Shown: positions 53,442-62,780 of the stretch, piece by piece
Numbering within the stretch: position 1 is the stretch's first letter
Layout: each line of letters begins with the position of its first letter
Assembly: GCA_964291635.2 (NCBI GenBank)
Contig: OZ219905.1
Span: forward strand, 868,001 to 932,000
Source: JAPPHA01 sp964291635
Lineage (GTDB): Bacteria; Pseudomonadota; Alphaproteobacteria; Rhodobacterales; Rhodobacteraceae
Length of the DNA: 64,000 nt
Reading direction: 5' to 3'
The notes under the pieces: generated by a model
Databases searched by the model: none
Seen by the model: the letters and a program-made list of their open reading frames with translations, nothing else
Told to the model about the DNA's origin: nothing
Translations under genes and position numbers: made by a program

Positions 53442-54455
53442 TCAACCCTCGATGTCTTTGGTATGTACCGGCTGACCGCCCTGCTCGGCGGATTTCCGGG
53501 TGGCGGCCCAAAGACGCGCGAATTCCACGTTTCGGGAAGCGGGCGACGGATTGGCGATCCGTCCCGTACAAACTTCACGAAAGAGATCGATCAAATGCCG
53601 TTCTTTGCCGCAGTTGATTTCCTTCTCCACGAGGTCCGGGCCTTGGCGTACCATAGCCGGACGCACTCCCCATGGATCTACCCGAAGGACAGCCCTTTCA
53701 AAAAAGAACACGAGTTCGCCCACGCAAGGCGGAGCAGTGTTTCCGCAGGCAACCAGAGACACAAGTGCCCCGTTCTGCATTTTCCCCGAAAGCGCTGCGG
53801 CAACCTCGATACCTGGACCGATTTCCGCAAACCGGGCTGACACCGTCTCGAGACCGCAACCGGCGATGTCGAGAACCGCGTTCAGCAGGTGGCTTCCACT
53901 GTCGAGCAGGAAACCGCCACCCGAAAGTTTCGGATCCTGTTTCCAGTGACCCGAATTGAGCGTGGCCCAGTTTTCCGACGCCATGCCGGAGATGCAACGG
54001 AGTTTTCCAAAGTCTCCGTTCGCCACTGCATCCGATGCCGCCCGTACTCTGGGTGACAGTGATCCATTGAACGACACAACCAGTGTCCTGCCCGTATCGG
54101 CAACGGCACGCTCGATCATTCGTGCGTCTTCCACAGTGAACGCCATCGGCTTTTCCAGAAGAACATCCAGACCTGCATGCAGGGCGCCCACGGCCTGAGC
54201 CGCGTGAAACACATGCGGTGTCGCGATGTAAACCGCATCCAGCGATTTGGAATTTTCCGATACCAGTTCCTCGACCGATCCGGCCCGGCTCGGACCCGGC
54301 TTGAAACCGGATGCAAACCGTGCGAACTGTGCGCCGTTCAATTCGACCCCCGCGACGACACGGACCTTCCCGGCCCCCTGCCATTTCGTGACTTGCTCCG
54401 TCGCGATGTGGCCACAGCCGATCACACCAATCCGGATGGCTTTTGACGGTGACAC
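53442..54455 (-). CDS. Gfo/Idh/MocA-family oxidoreductase
   Basis: A 337-residue dehydrogenase starting at GTG 54455 with AGGAGG upstream. Rossmann motif IRIGVIGCGHIATEQVTKW (residues ~7-25), VYIATPHVFHAAQAVGALHA, and LLEKPMAFTVEDARMIE in place of the usual CEKP. The middle contains GGGFLLDSGSHLLNAVLDIA with the catalytic His region. Likely oxidises or reduces a sugar or polyol. Middle gene of the HAD-dehydrogenase-ThuA operon. Confidence 0.88.
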   Translation of the reverse strand: MSPSKAIRIGVIGCGHIATEQVTKWQGAGKVRVVAGVELNGAQFARFASGFKPGPSRAGSVEELVSENSKSLDAVYIATPHVFHAAQAVGALHAGLDVLLEKPMAFTVEDARMIERAVADTGRTLVVSFNGSLSPRVRAASDAVANGDFGKLRCISGMASENWATLNSGHWKQDPKLSGGGFLLDSGSHLLNAVLDIAGCGLETVSARFAEIGPGIEVAAALSGKMQNGALVSLVACGNTAPPCVGELVFFFERAVLRVDPWGVRPAMVRQGPDLVEKEINCGKERHLIDLFREVCTGRIANPSPASRNVEFARLWAATRKSAEQGGQPVHTKDIEG

Positions 54456-54488
54456 GGTCAGTCCTCCTCCGAAAAGGTGTTCTTCAGG

Positions 54489-55640
54489 TCAGCCGCTGGC
54501 ATTGATTTCATCGAGTACATCGAAGCCTTCATGCGACAGCTTGATCTCGAAGTCCGGACGTTGAACCTCGTTCGCGGGTTCGGTCGGATAGTTGCTGCTC
54601 TGGCTGGTCCACACCGATCGCATGCCGAGCCGGTTCACGCCAGCAGTGCCGCGTTCCAGATTGTTGCCGACCATGATGCAGCCGGAACAGTCGTCCTCGG
54701 CCAGTCCGAGTGCCTGCGTTGCGGCCTCGAAGACGCGCCAGTCAGGTTTGAAGGCACCGAAAGAAGTTCCGGATATTACGCAGGCGAAAAAAAGATCCAA
54801 GAACACCAACGCCTTGTGAACGTTCTCGAAGCTCTTATCGAGCCAATCCGCAACAAGTGCAGCCAGATAACCGCGCCGCCTGGGTTCGGCCACAAGCCTG
54901 TCTCCGCCGGCAACCGGATCAGCCTGACGTACGATTTCATCCTCTATGAAGACCTGCGGGTCTTCGTCGATCAACGTGTCAACGCTGTCGTGCAGGATTG
55001 CCTTTACACCCTTCGCCTCCGCCCGGACGCGGCCTGGAATCGAGGTTTCGGGTTCGTCCCGGGGCATGAAAGGCATGATGCGCAGAACGAAATTCCTGCC
55101 AAACCTGAATTCAGGAACGACGTTTTGGCTCTTCAGTTGGTTGCGCAGGTGATGCCGGTCGTAGATTCTCAGTTCGTTCAGCATCCCACCAGGCAGTCCG
55201 GGGATGCGCGCCCCGTTCGCTCCGGCTCCGTTGCCACAACACCTGGATACCTCCGTGTAGTTGGTGCAACGTCCCTCGGGATTGGCGGCGAATGCGTGTC
55301 TCCCCGGTTCGGAAAAGTGCGTGGCACGACCGGATTTCAAAGGCAGGCGTTTTCTCATGCGCCACATTTCGCCTGCGCAGCGTCGTGTGGAGCTCTCCCC
55401 CCGCATTGGTTGGTCGTTTCCGCTCGGACAGGCCCAGACACGCTCCATTTCCCAAGAACATTGAATATCCGAGTCCCACCAGATCGCGTACTCGACGGCA
55501 TGAACCGCGTCCCCGAGCCGCGCAGGATACGTGGAAGAAGCCGATGGTCCACCGCGCTCGTGAACACTATAACCGACCGACCGGAACGGATGCACCCGAA
55601 AAAATTCCTGCATTGAGTGATTCGAGAATATTGTTTTCAT
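54489..55640 (-). CDS. HAD-superfamily hydrolase with an N-terminal accessory domain
   Basis: A 383-residue protein; ATG at 55640 has AAGGA upstream. Residues ~1-185 form an accessory domain (GDAVHAVEYAIWWDSDIQ, HFSEPGRHAFAANPEG) seen fused to some HAD hydrolases. The HAD part has motif I VKAILHDSVDTLIDED (nucleophile Asp kept), the Lys motif FGAFKPDWRVFEAATQALGL and CIMVGNNLERGTAGVNRLGM. Parts of the accessory domain (CSWEMERVWACPSGNDQPMR) are strongly diverged, so activity may be reduced. First gene of the minus-strand operon; divergent from the degenerate IclR copy. Confidence 0.75.
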   Translation of the reverse strand: MKTIFSNHSMQEFFRVHPFRSVGYSVHERGGPSASSTYPARLGDAVHAVEYAIWWDSDIQCSWEMERVWACPSGNDQPMRGESSTRRCAGEMWRMRKRLPLKSGRATHFSEPGRHAFAANPEGRCTNYTEVSRCCGNGAGANGARIPGLPGGMLNELRIYDRHHLRNQLKSQNVVPEFRFGRNFVLRIMPFMPRDEPETSIPGRVRAEAKGVKAILHDSVDTLIDEDPQVFIEDEIVRQADPVAGGDRLVAEPRRRGYLAALVADWLDKSFENVHKALVFLDLFFACVISGTSFGAFKPDWRVFEAATQALGLAEDDCSGCIMVGNNLERGTAGVNRLGMRSVWTSQSSNYPTEPANEVQRPDFEIKLSHEGFDVLDEINASG

Positions 55641-55868
55641 CGAGGATCCTTGTCCAGGCGCGGAAGAGAGCCGGAATTCGGGCATCCGGACACAGTCACC
55701 TGCTTGCGAGGTCTGAGCGAGAAGGAGGCATCGCGGTTTCCGCCGAAGTTTCGCGAACTCGAAGGCAGTTTCACCCGATTCCGGCTTGCGGATGTCGTGG
55801 CTCACTGCCGCGACGTCACGGCTGCCGAGTCACCGCCGTCGGGCGACGGTTTATCGGCGCTGGATTCG

Positions 55869-56347
55869 TACCCGTCTTCCAAAGAATCATCCGCCATTTG
55901 GCCTTGCCGACCGTCGGCACCCACAGGCCACGTGGGATTTCCAGCATAGGGGAGACTTCCGCATTGACCGGTACCGCCAATGGAAAGGCAGCACCGGCAT
56001 GCCTGGAAAGACAAGAGGCAGCCGACCCGATCTCGTCAAAGCCGGGGAATGCTGAATCGTAGCCGCGCGAATGGCCGAGATCCCGGAAGACGTCGAAAAG
56101 GTACGGTCCCGCGGACTGACGTTCGACGAAATCGAATACACCGGGGAGCCTGTGCAGTCGGGTTCGCCCTGCCTGACGGCAATGGCGAATTCCCGGCCCT
56201 GCCTGTGCCGGTCCCGCATAACCGCCATCTTCAGGTCAGGGATGACCCCGAGAAGACGCTGGCAATCTTGAAAAGAACACTCGGCGACCGGCTCCAGTGT
56301 TTGAGACACGAAGAATTGATCGCCGGGGCTGTTTCCGTCCGGATTGA
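55869..56347 (+). pseudogene. Degenerate IclR-family regulator gene
   Basis: Reads as a decayed paralogue of the IclR gene at 43.2 kb. VFQRIIRHLALP (from 55869) may be the end of the recognition helix. After an internal deletion, the effector domain resumes as VGTHRPRGISSIGETSALTG and TANGKAAPACLERQEAADPI. A stop and shifts near 56055 break the frame; a second frame continues MAEIPEDVEKVRSRGLTFDE, and a stop corresponding to the parent gene falls at 56345. The recognition domain is largely missing. Confidence 0.82.
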
Positions 56348-56470
56348 ATCCGGACCGATTCCGTTCGGGGCCGGGACCTTGCCCGCACCGACCGGGAACA
56401 CCGATATCGTTGCAGGCTGCAGGCCCCGGTGGCCAGTGCAAAGGATAAAACGGTGATCCCTGCAACAACC
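55913..56470 (+). repeat. Direct repeat copy B (degenerate IclR 3' half plus flank)
   Basis: Aligns with 43526-44084 in the same orientation, about 12.4 kb away, and includes about 120 bases beyond the gene end. The flank also matches, so this is a DNA duplication or common ancestry of a larger unit rather than protein-level similarity alone. Confidence 0.85.
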
Positions 56471-56807
56471 TGTGTCCGTCGATTCAAGGCGATCCGCTCA
56501 TCTAAACACGGACCGTCATCCCCATTGCCGCGCTGTGAAGACAGGCCGATTCGTGATACGGGATGCCCATGTGCCCATCCGAGCATCGAACGAGCCCGTG
56601 CAGCCGTCGTGGCGACCGGCATGTGGCTGTGGTTTCGCCGAGGGAACGGCGCGGACGCGGTTCCCGGTGGGAGCCCCTGGCGCTCGCAGTTCAGCTGGCG
56701 TCGGCCGACAGCCGAGTCCGCGCGTGACCGACCGTTCGAATCGGAGGACGGTGGCGTGCACGGAAAGAGCGATTGCCGCCGGATCGGACAATCCGCCCGT
56801 CGAGCCG
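56471..56807. other. Upstream region of recQ, no supported gene
   Basis: An open frame continuous with recQ runs through this stretch, but its translation (rich in R, P, S) does not resemble RecQ N-termini and it begins inside the repeat flank. Probably noncoding; should hold the recQ promoter. Confidence 0.5.
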
Positions 56808-58682
56808 ATGCGCCGTTCCGGACATCGCGTTTGCAGCGAAGGGATTGATGCCGGGGCCCCGGGCACGGTGCTGCGGAAGGTGTTCGGGTTCGCGGAGTTC
56901 CGTCCCGGGCAAAGGGCAGTGATCGAGGCGTTGCTTGCGGGCCGTGACGCACTCGCAGTGATGCCGACGGGCTCTGGCAAATCGCTGTGCTTCCAGATCC
57001 CGGCGCTGGCAATGGATGGCCTGACGGTGGTGGTGTCGCCGTTGGTGGCGCTTATGCAGGACCAGGTGACGGCACTCAGGCTCGCTGGCGTCGCGGCGGA
57101 CAGTATCAACTCGGGCAACAGCCGGGACGAGAACGTCCTGGCGTGGCGCCGTGCGGCGGCGGGCGAGACGCGGCTCCTCTACATGGCCCCCGAGCGGCTA
57201 ATGACCGAGCGTATGCTGGCGGCATTGGCGCGATTGCCGGTACGGCTCTTCGCCATCGACGAGGCCCACTGCATATCGCAATGGGGCCCGGCTTTCAGAC
57301 CGGAATATGCCGACCTTCGCCGGCTGAGGGAGCTGTTTCCGGGAATACCGATCGTGGCGTTGACGGCAACGGCGGACGAAGTCACCCGAAATGACATTGC
57401 CGGGCAGCTCTTCGGCGGCGGCGTTGAACAGTTCGTGCTTGGCTTCGACCGCCCCAACATCCGTCTCACCGTGGAGATGAAACGGGACTGGAAGCGACAG
57501 CTCCGAGGCTTCGTCGCCCGGCACGAGGGAGAGAGCGGCATCGTCTACTGCCTCTCGCGCCGGAAGACTGAAGAGACCGCAGCGTACCTGTCTGCGGATG
57601 GAATCCGCGCGCTGCCTTACCACGCCGGGATGAATTCGGCCGAGCGGGACGCCTGCCAGAATATCTTCATGACAGAGCCCGGAGTGGTAATTGTGGCCAC
57701 GATCGCGTTCGGCATGGGGATCGACAAGGCTGACGTCCGCTACGTCTTCCACGCCGACCTGCCGGGTAGCGTCGAGGCCTACTACCAGGAAATCGGCCGC
57801 GCAGGGCGCGACGGCGCGCCGTCCGAAGCACACATGCTCTACGGTCTCGAGGACATCCGCATGCGTCGCCGATTCGTGGAGAACGAGGATGCAGGAACGG
57901 AACGCAAGCGGCGCGAACACAAACGTCTGGATGCGTTGTTGGGATACTGCGAGGCACCTGAGTGCAGGCGGGTGGCCCTGCTCGACTACTTCGGGGAACG
58001 GATCGAGGCCTGCGGCAACTGCGATGTCTGCCTCAGTCCATCGGAGCGTCTCGATGGGACCGAGGATGCCCAGAAGATCCTGTCCGCCGCCTACCGTTCA
58101 GGCCAGCGTTTTGGCGCGGCGCACCTGATCGACATCCTCCAGGGAAAAGAAACCGAGAAAGTTGCGCGCTTCGGCCATCATCGGCTCCCGACATTCGGCG
58201 TGGGCGTATCGCGGGGCAAGAACGAGTGGCGTTCACTGATCCGGCAGATGGTGGCGACCGGGTTCTTGCGCCTCGATGTCGGGGGGTATGGTGGTCTCGG
58301 AATCACTGAAAGGGGCATGGCCCTGCTGCGGGGAAAGGGCGTGTTCCTGTACCGTGAGGAAACGGTGATGGTCCCTGACCAGGCAAAGGGCCCGAAGGCC
58401 CTGGCGCCGCGCCGCAACCTCATGGAGCGTCCCCTGTCCGAGAAAGATGCGGCTCTTCTGGCAACCCTCAAGGCATTGCGTTCGGAGATTGCGCGGGAAC
58501 GCGGAGTGCCCGCCTACGTCGTGTTCCCGGACCGTACACTGATCGACATGGCGCGCCGCCAACCGGGGAACAAGGCGGAATTCGCCGAGGTGAACGGCGT
58601 CGGGGCGGCCAAGCTGGAGCAATTCGCCGAGGTGTTCTTGGCAACGATCAACGCCGCTCTTACCGAAACCGGCGACAGTTGA
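56808..58682 (+). CDS. recQ: ATP-dependent DNA helicase RecQ
   Basis: A 624-residue 3'-5' helicase. Motif I VMPTGSGKSLCFQIPAL, motif II FAIDEAHCISQWGPAFRPEY (usual G-DFR is GPAFR), motif VI YQEIGRAGRDGAPSEA. The RQC zinc site uses the Cys residues in LLGYCEAPECRRVALLDYF and CGNCDVC; the winged helix follows, and a C-terminal HRDC domain (~residues 540-615, SEKDAALLATLKALRSEIAR) completes the normal architecture. It lies in the accessory block; a chromosomal recQ may exist elsewhere. Confidence 0.93.
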   Translation: MRRSGHRVCSEGIDAGAPGTVLRKVFGFAEFRPGQRAVIEALLAGRDALAVMPTGSGKSLCFQIPALAMDGLTVVVSPLVALMQDQVTALRLAGVAADSINSGNSRDENVLAWRRAAAGETRLLYMAPERLMTERMLAALARLPVRLFAIDEAHCISQWGPAFRPEYADLRRLRELFPGIPIVALTATADEVTRNDIAGQLFGGGVEQFVLGFDRPNIRLTVEMKRDWKRQLRGFVARHEGESGIVYCLSRRKTEETAAYLSADGIRALPYHAGMNSAERDACQNIFMTEPGVVIVATIAFGMGIDKADVRYVFHADLPGSVEAYYQEIGRAGRDGAPSEAHMLYGLEDIRMRRRFVENEDAGTERKRREHKRLDALLGYCEAPECRRVALLDYFGERIEACGNCDVCLSPSERLDGTEDAQKILSAAYRSGQRFGAAHLIDILQGKETEKVARFGHHRLPTFGVGVSRGKNEWRSLIRQMVATGFLRLDVGGYGGLGITERGMALLRGKGVFLYREETVMVPDQAKGPKALAPRRNLMERPLSEKDAALLATLKALRSEIARERGVPAYVVFPDRTLIDMARRQPGNKAEFAEVNGVGAAKLEQFAEVFLATINAALTETGDS

Positions 58683-58778
58683 AGATGGTCGAATCCGGAT
58701 TGGCTGACTGACTCTTTGCCTGGAGGTTCTGGATGTCTCGATTCGAAACGCGTACAGATGGCCCTGATGGAGGTCGAC

Positions 58779-59966
58779 ATGTTTCAAACGCTGGCACCTG
58801 CCGAACCCGACAAGATCCTGCAACTCATCGGACTCTTCAGAGAAGATCAGAGACCGGAAAAACTCGATCTCGGGGTCGGCGTCTACAAGGATCCTGCACG
58901 TCAGACTCCGGTCATGGCGGCAGTCCGAAAAGCTGAACTGAAGGTTGTCGAGTCTCAAGTCTCGAAAACCTACCTTGGGCTCGAGGGCCACACCGGTTTC
59001 AACGCCGCGATTACACGGCTGGCTCTCGGCGATCACCTGGATCCTGCACGAACCCGGACCATACAGGCGCCTGGCGGGTCCGGTGCCATACGCATCCTTG
59101 CCGAGCTTCTGGCATCTGCGCAACCGGATGCCGTGGTTTACCTGTCTGACCCGACATGGCCAAACCATCTTCCCACGATGACCGCGGCCGGCCTGAACAC
59201 CAAGACGTACCGGTATTTCGACCCGTCGACCGGTGGCGTGCTTTTCGATTCAATGCTCGAGTCACTGAGCGCGGCATCGCCCGGAGATATTGTCGTTCTT
59301 CATGGGTGCTGCCACAATCCGACCGGTGCCAATATCGCTCCGCAGCAGTGGCCGGTACTGGCCGAATTCCTGGTTGAAAAACAACTGATGCCGTTCGTGG
59401 ACATGGCTTACCAGGGATTCGGCGACGGACTCGACGTTGACGCTGGTGGCTTGCGGTGCCTTGCCGACGCGGCGCCGGAACTGGTTGCGGCAATCAGCTG
59501 TTCGAAGAACTTCGGTGTGTATTGTGACCGGGTCGGAGCGGCCATACTCATAGGGCGGAATTCCAAGCAGGCCGACACGGCCTTCGGCCAGTTGAAATCC
59601 CTGGCGAGGCGGAATTATTCGATGCCCCCCAACCACGCGGCAGCAGCGGTCTTCACGGTTCTCGAAGACCCGGGACTTCGGTCTGAATGGCATGGCGAAC
59701 TCGATGGGATGCGGACGAGAATGCTCAACCTGCGGACCGGGTTCGCGGATGCCCTCCGGAAAAAATCCGGAACCGGGCGGTTTGACTTTCTCGCGTCGCA
59801 TCGTGGCATGTTTTCGCGACTTGGTCTGTCACCCGAACAGGTTGCACGGCTTCGCTCCGAAAAGGCCGTCTATATGGTTGGCGACAGCCGCATAAACGTG
59901 GCAGGATTGCAGGATCCGGGTCTAGACAGGCTTGCCGAGTCAATCGTGAGCGTCATGGACGCTTGA
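58779..59966 (+). CDS. Aspartate/aromatic amino acid aminotransferase (class I, AspC/TyrB type)
   Basis: A 395-residue PLP enzyme from ATG at 58779 (MFQTLAPAEPDKILQLIGLF). Family marks: LDLGVGVYKDPARQTPVM, GGSGAIRILAEL, VYLSDPTWPNHLPTMTAAGL, HGCCHNPTGANI and the PLP-lysine motif AISCSKNFGVYCDRVGA. The terminal DSRINVAGL supplies the substrate-carboxylate Arg. Transaminates aspartate or aromatic amino acids with 2-oxoglutarate. Convergent with arsJ. Confidence 0.92.
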   Translation: MFQTLAPAEPDKILQLIGLFREDQRPEKLDLGVGVYKDPARQTPVMAAVRKAELKVVESQVSKTYLGLEGHTGFNAAITRLALGDHLDPARTRTIQAPGGSGAIRILAELLASAQPDAVVYLSDPTWPNHLPTMTAAGLNTKTYRYFDPSTGGVLFDSMLESLSAASPGDIVVLHGCCHNPTGANIAPQQWPVLAEFLVEKQLMPFVDMAYQGFGDGLDVDAGGLRCLADAAPELVAAISCSKNFGVYCDRVGAAILIGRNSKQADTAFGQLKSLARRNYSMPPNHAAAAVFTVLEDPGLRSEWHGELDGMRTRMLNLRTGFADALRKKSGTGRFDFLASHRGMFSRLGLSPEQVARLRSEKAVYMVGDSRINVAGLQDPGLDRLAESIVSVMDA

Positions 59967-60020
59967 TGCGAAACGTCAGCGATCAGTGAAGGGCGCTCAT
60001 TTGCGCTGAGCGAACCCGTA

Positions 60021-61280
60021 TCAACCGGATAGCCGGCGTGCCAAAAGGAAGCTGAGACCGGCCATCGCACCCGCAGTTGCCAAGCAGACCGGCAGGCCGC
60101 CTATTTGATAGCTGAGGCCCGATAGCAACGTGCCCACGAAACGCCCCGCAGCGTTTGCCATGTAATAAAAGCCGACATCCAGCGTGACGCGCTCGGTCTC
60201 GGTGAAGGCGAGGATCAGGTACGAATGGATAGCGCTGTTGATCGCAAAGACAGCACCGAAGACCATCAGTCCCGCAACAAGCGTCAACGTGAACCAGTCG
60301 ACCGGAGCACCGATCATGAAGGATGCGGCCGCCAAGGCGAAAGGAACCAGCGTCAGAAGAACAGACCAGGTGCCGGCGAGGCGGACGATCTCGGACAGTG
60401 GTCTGGCCGCAGACCCGAGTAGCCTCGGCGCGTTGGCCTGGATTGCACCGTAGAAGATGACCCAGAATGCCATGAACGTCCCGATCTGGAAAAACGCAGT
60501 ACGATTTCCCGCCTGACTCCCGTCGGAAAGCACGGCGTAGAAATAAATCGGTATGCCAACGACGAACCAGACGTCACGTGCGCCGAAGAGGAAGAAACGC
60601 GCGGCAGAGAGGCGATTGACCTTCCGGCTACCGGAGATGATTTCTGAAATTCTTGTCGACTTGCGGCCGCGGGGCAGGCCGGCAGGCATCAGGAGTACAA
60701 CCGCGACCAGAATCACGGCCAGAACGATGGCCATGGCCAGAAGCGAGGCCGTGAAACCTGCAAGCGCAAGCAGTGCAGCGCCCAGCAGGAATCCAAGGCC
60801 CTTGACGGCATTCTTTGAGCCGGTGAGCAATGCCGTCCAGCGGAACAGGGCGCCCTCGACCGGCGGTGCCAGCAGCTTGACCGCACTTTTTGCGGACATC
60901 TTGGTCAGGTCCTTCGCGAATCCTGAAGCGCCCTGAAGGCTCGTCACGAACATGATCGATGTGGGGAGTGCCCAGTCCGGCGAGAGGCCGGTCAGCGCGA
61001 GCAGAGCGATGATCTGCAGGGAGAGTCCGGCATAGAGCGTGGAAGTCAGTCCAAAACGCGCACCGATCCAACCGGCCGAGAGATTGCCGACCATGCCCAT
61101 GAACTCATAAAGCAGGAACAGGTAGGCAAGCTGGATCGGGGAAAAACCGAGCGTGTGGAAATGCAGCAGCACCAGCATGCGAAGTGCGCCGTCGGTGAGC
61201 ATGAATGCCCAGTATGCCACCGTCACCGCGACATAGGCGGCAAGTCCCTCCGGGCGGTCCGGGAAGACGGTTTCGGTCAT
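60021..61280 (-). CDS. arsJ: Organoarsenical efflux MFS transporter ArsJ
   Basis: A 419-residue major-facilitator permease with 12 hydrophobic segments. The N-terminus reads YVAVTVAYWAFMLTDGALRM, LVLLHFHTLGFSPIQLAYLF and LLYEFMGMVGNLSAGWIGAR, characteristic of ArsJ. ArsJ exports 1-arseno-3-phosphoglycerate, made by an accompanying GAPDH from arsenate; the compound then breaks down outside to arsenate. The adjacent upstream GAPDH gene on the same strand confirms the pairing. No arsR is recognised nearby. Confidence 0.9.
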   Translation of the reverse strand: MTETVFPDRPEGLAAYVAVTVAYWAFMLTDGALRMLVLLHFHTLGFSPIQLAYLFLLYEFMGMVGNLSAGWIGARFGLTSTLYAGLSLQIIALLALTGLSPDWALPTSIMFVTSLQGASGFAKDLTKMSAKSAVKLLAPPVEGALFRWTALLTGSKNAVKGLGFLLGAALLALAGFTASLLAMAIVLAVILVAVVLLMPAGLPRGRKSTRISEIISGSRKVNRLSAARFFLFGARDVWFVVGIPIYFYAVLSDGSQAGNRTAFFQIGTFMAFWVIFYGAIQANAPRLLGSAARPLSEIVRLAGTWSVLLTLVPFALAAASFMIGAPVDWFTLTLVAGLMVFGAVFAINSAIHSYLILAFTETERVTLDVGFYYMANAAGRFVGTLLSGLSYQIGGLPVCLATAGAMAGLSFLLARRLSG

Positions 61281-61436
61281 GTGGGTCTAACCCCGCGTCT
61301 CCCCATATCCACGGCCCCTTCAGCCCCGGCGGTCAGATCTCGATTTTTCTTCCGCGGCAATGTTCCGACCGTTTCGATAATTTCCGGGTCGTCGTCGATG
61401 CTTCAAGCGATCCAGGCACAACTCGCGGCAGTGCCA

Positions 61437-62456
61437 TCAGATCGTCCGTATGCTCTCCGTCACCATCCTCGTGATGTCGCCGAGACGGCAGGCATAACCC
61501 CATTCGTTATCGTACCAGGCAAGGATCTTTACCTGCGTGCCGTTGACGACCATGGTCATGGGTCCATCAATGATCGACGAACGCGAATCATTAATGTAGT
61601 CTGCTGAAACCAACGGACGTTCTTCAAAGCCGAGAACACCCTTGAGAGGGCCGCCTGCGGCGGCTTTCAAACAGAGGTTTGTCTCATCCACCGTGGTAGG
61701 ACGCTCAACTTCCAGGACGCAATCCGTGAGTGAGGCGTTCAGCACCGGAACACGGACAGCAACGCCGTTCAGACGCCCCCTGAGTTCCGGATAGATCAGT
61801 GAAATTGCAGTGGCGCTGCCGGTCGTTGTCGGGATCAGCGAATTGAGCGCGGACCTGGCACGACGCAAATCCTTGCCAGGCCGGTCGACAATGGTCTGCG
61901 TGTTGGTGACGGCGTGAATCGTGGTGATGACACCGTGTTTGATGCCGAACTGTTCGTGTATCACCTTTACGATCGGTGCGAAGCAATTGGTGGTACAGCT
62001 TGCGGCCGTGATCAGGCGGTGTTTTGCCGGGTCGTAAAGATCGTGGTTCACGCCGTAGACGAGATTGAGCGCGGCCTCGTTTTCGACGGGTGCCGAGACA
62101 ACGACTTTCTTCACTCCCGCCGAGAAAAATGGCGCACAACCTGCCTCGGACCTGAACACACCAGTGCAGTCGAGAACGACGTCAATGCCCATTTCGGAGA
62201 GAGGGAGGTCATTGATCCGGTCCGTGGCTGCCAGGCGCATTTCCATGCCGTTGACAGTCAAGCTCTCTGGCCCCGGCTTGATGACGACGGGCCAACGGCC
62301 ATGCACCGAGTCAAACTCCAACAACAGCGCATGGTGGTCCGGCGGGCAGGCCGGTTCGTTGACAAGTACCACATCGCCTCCCGCCCCGGTGTCGATGAGA
62401 TTCCGCAACACCAGCTTTCCCATCCGGCCGAGACCGTTGACTGCTATCCTGGGCAT
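61437..62456 (-). CDS. ArsJ-associated glyceraldehyde-3-phosphate dehydrogenase
   Basis: A 339-residue GAPDH from ATG at 62456 (GGAGAGG upstream). IAVNGLGRMGKLVLRNLI binds NAD; catalytic Cys lies in LITAASCTTNCFAPIVKVIH; the later His region reads HGVITTIHAVTNTQTIVDRP. The sequence differs from housekeeping GAPDH in several places (NEPACPPDHHALLLEFDSVH for the usual ND-length insert), consistent with the arsenic-operon form that makes 1-arseno-3-phosphoglycerate. 156 bases separate it from arsJ. Confidence 0.9.
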   Translation of the reverse strand: MPRIAVNGLGRMGKLVLRNLIDTGAGGDVVLVNEPACPPDHHALLLEFDSVHGRWPVVIKPGPESLTVNGMEMRLAATDRINDLPLSEMGIDVVLDCTGVFRSEAGCAPFFSAGVKKVVVSAPVENEAALNLVYGVNHDLYDPAKHRLITAASCTTNCFAPIVKVIHEQFGIKHGVITTIHAVTNTQTIVDRPGKDLRRARSALNSLIPTTTGSATAISLIYPELRGRLNGVAVRVPVLNASLTDCVLEVERPTTVDETNLCLKAAAGGPLKGVLGFEERPLVSADYINDSRSSIIDGPMTMVVNGTQVKILAWYDNEWGYACRLGDITRMVTESIRTI

Positions 62457-62780
62457 GAAACCTCTCCGGACGATCGGATCAGTGTATAGCCCAATTTGGT
62501 TGATGATTGCGATTCGCATTTGCTACGCTTGCGTTGCTGCATGTCCGACAACGGCCGGGGCATTCCGGGGCATGGAGGGTGGTGCGGTGCGGAGCTGCGT
62601 CATCACGGAGGCCGAGTCGACTCTGGCGGGTTTCTGGCCGGATGGCGGGCCGCTCCCGGCGCTGCTTGCGCCGTATCGTCGGAGTTCAGCCCGCAACTTC
62701 CGAAGCGCGCGGTGGAGCTTGCGGCGGGAGTTCCGGACCTGAGCAGCGTGGAACCGGTGCCGGGCAAGAAAGAATAGACC
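62457..62780. other. Stretch between GAPDH and the ISKra4 relic
   Basis: About 320 bases that should contain the promoter of the arsJ/GAPDH unit. The right part may be the decayed N-terminal half of the transposase (plus strand, ending in VEPVPGKKE and a stop at 62775), but homology is too weak to state. Confidence 0.4.

Noticed and set aside
56472..56807. 112-residue N-terminal extension of RecQ
   Set aside because: Composition is unlike RecQ and it begins in the repeat flank; normal RecQ starts near 56808.
59994..60012. Hairpin CGCTCA/TGAGCG between the aminotransferase and arsJ genes
   Set aside because: Only 6 bp and no T-run on either strand; not supportable as a terminator.
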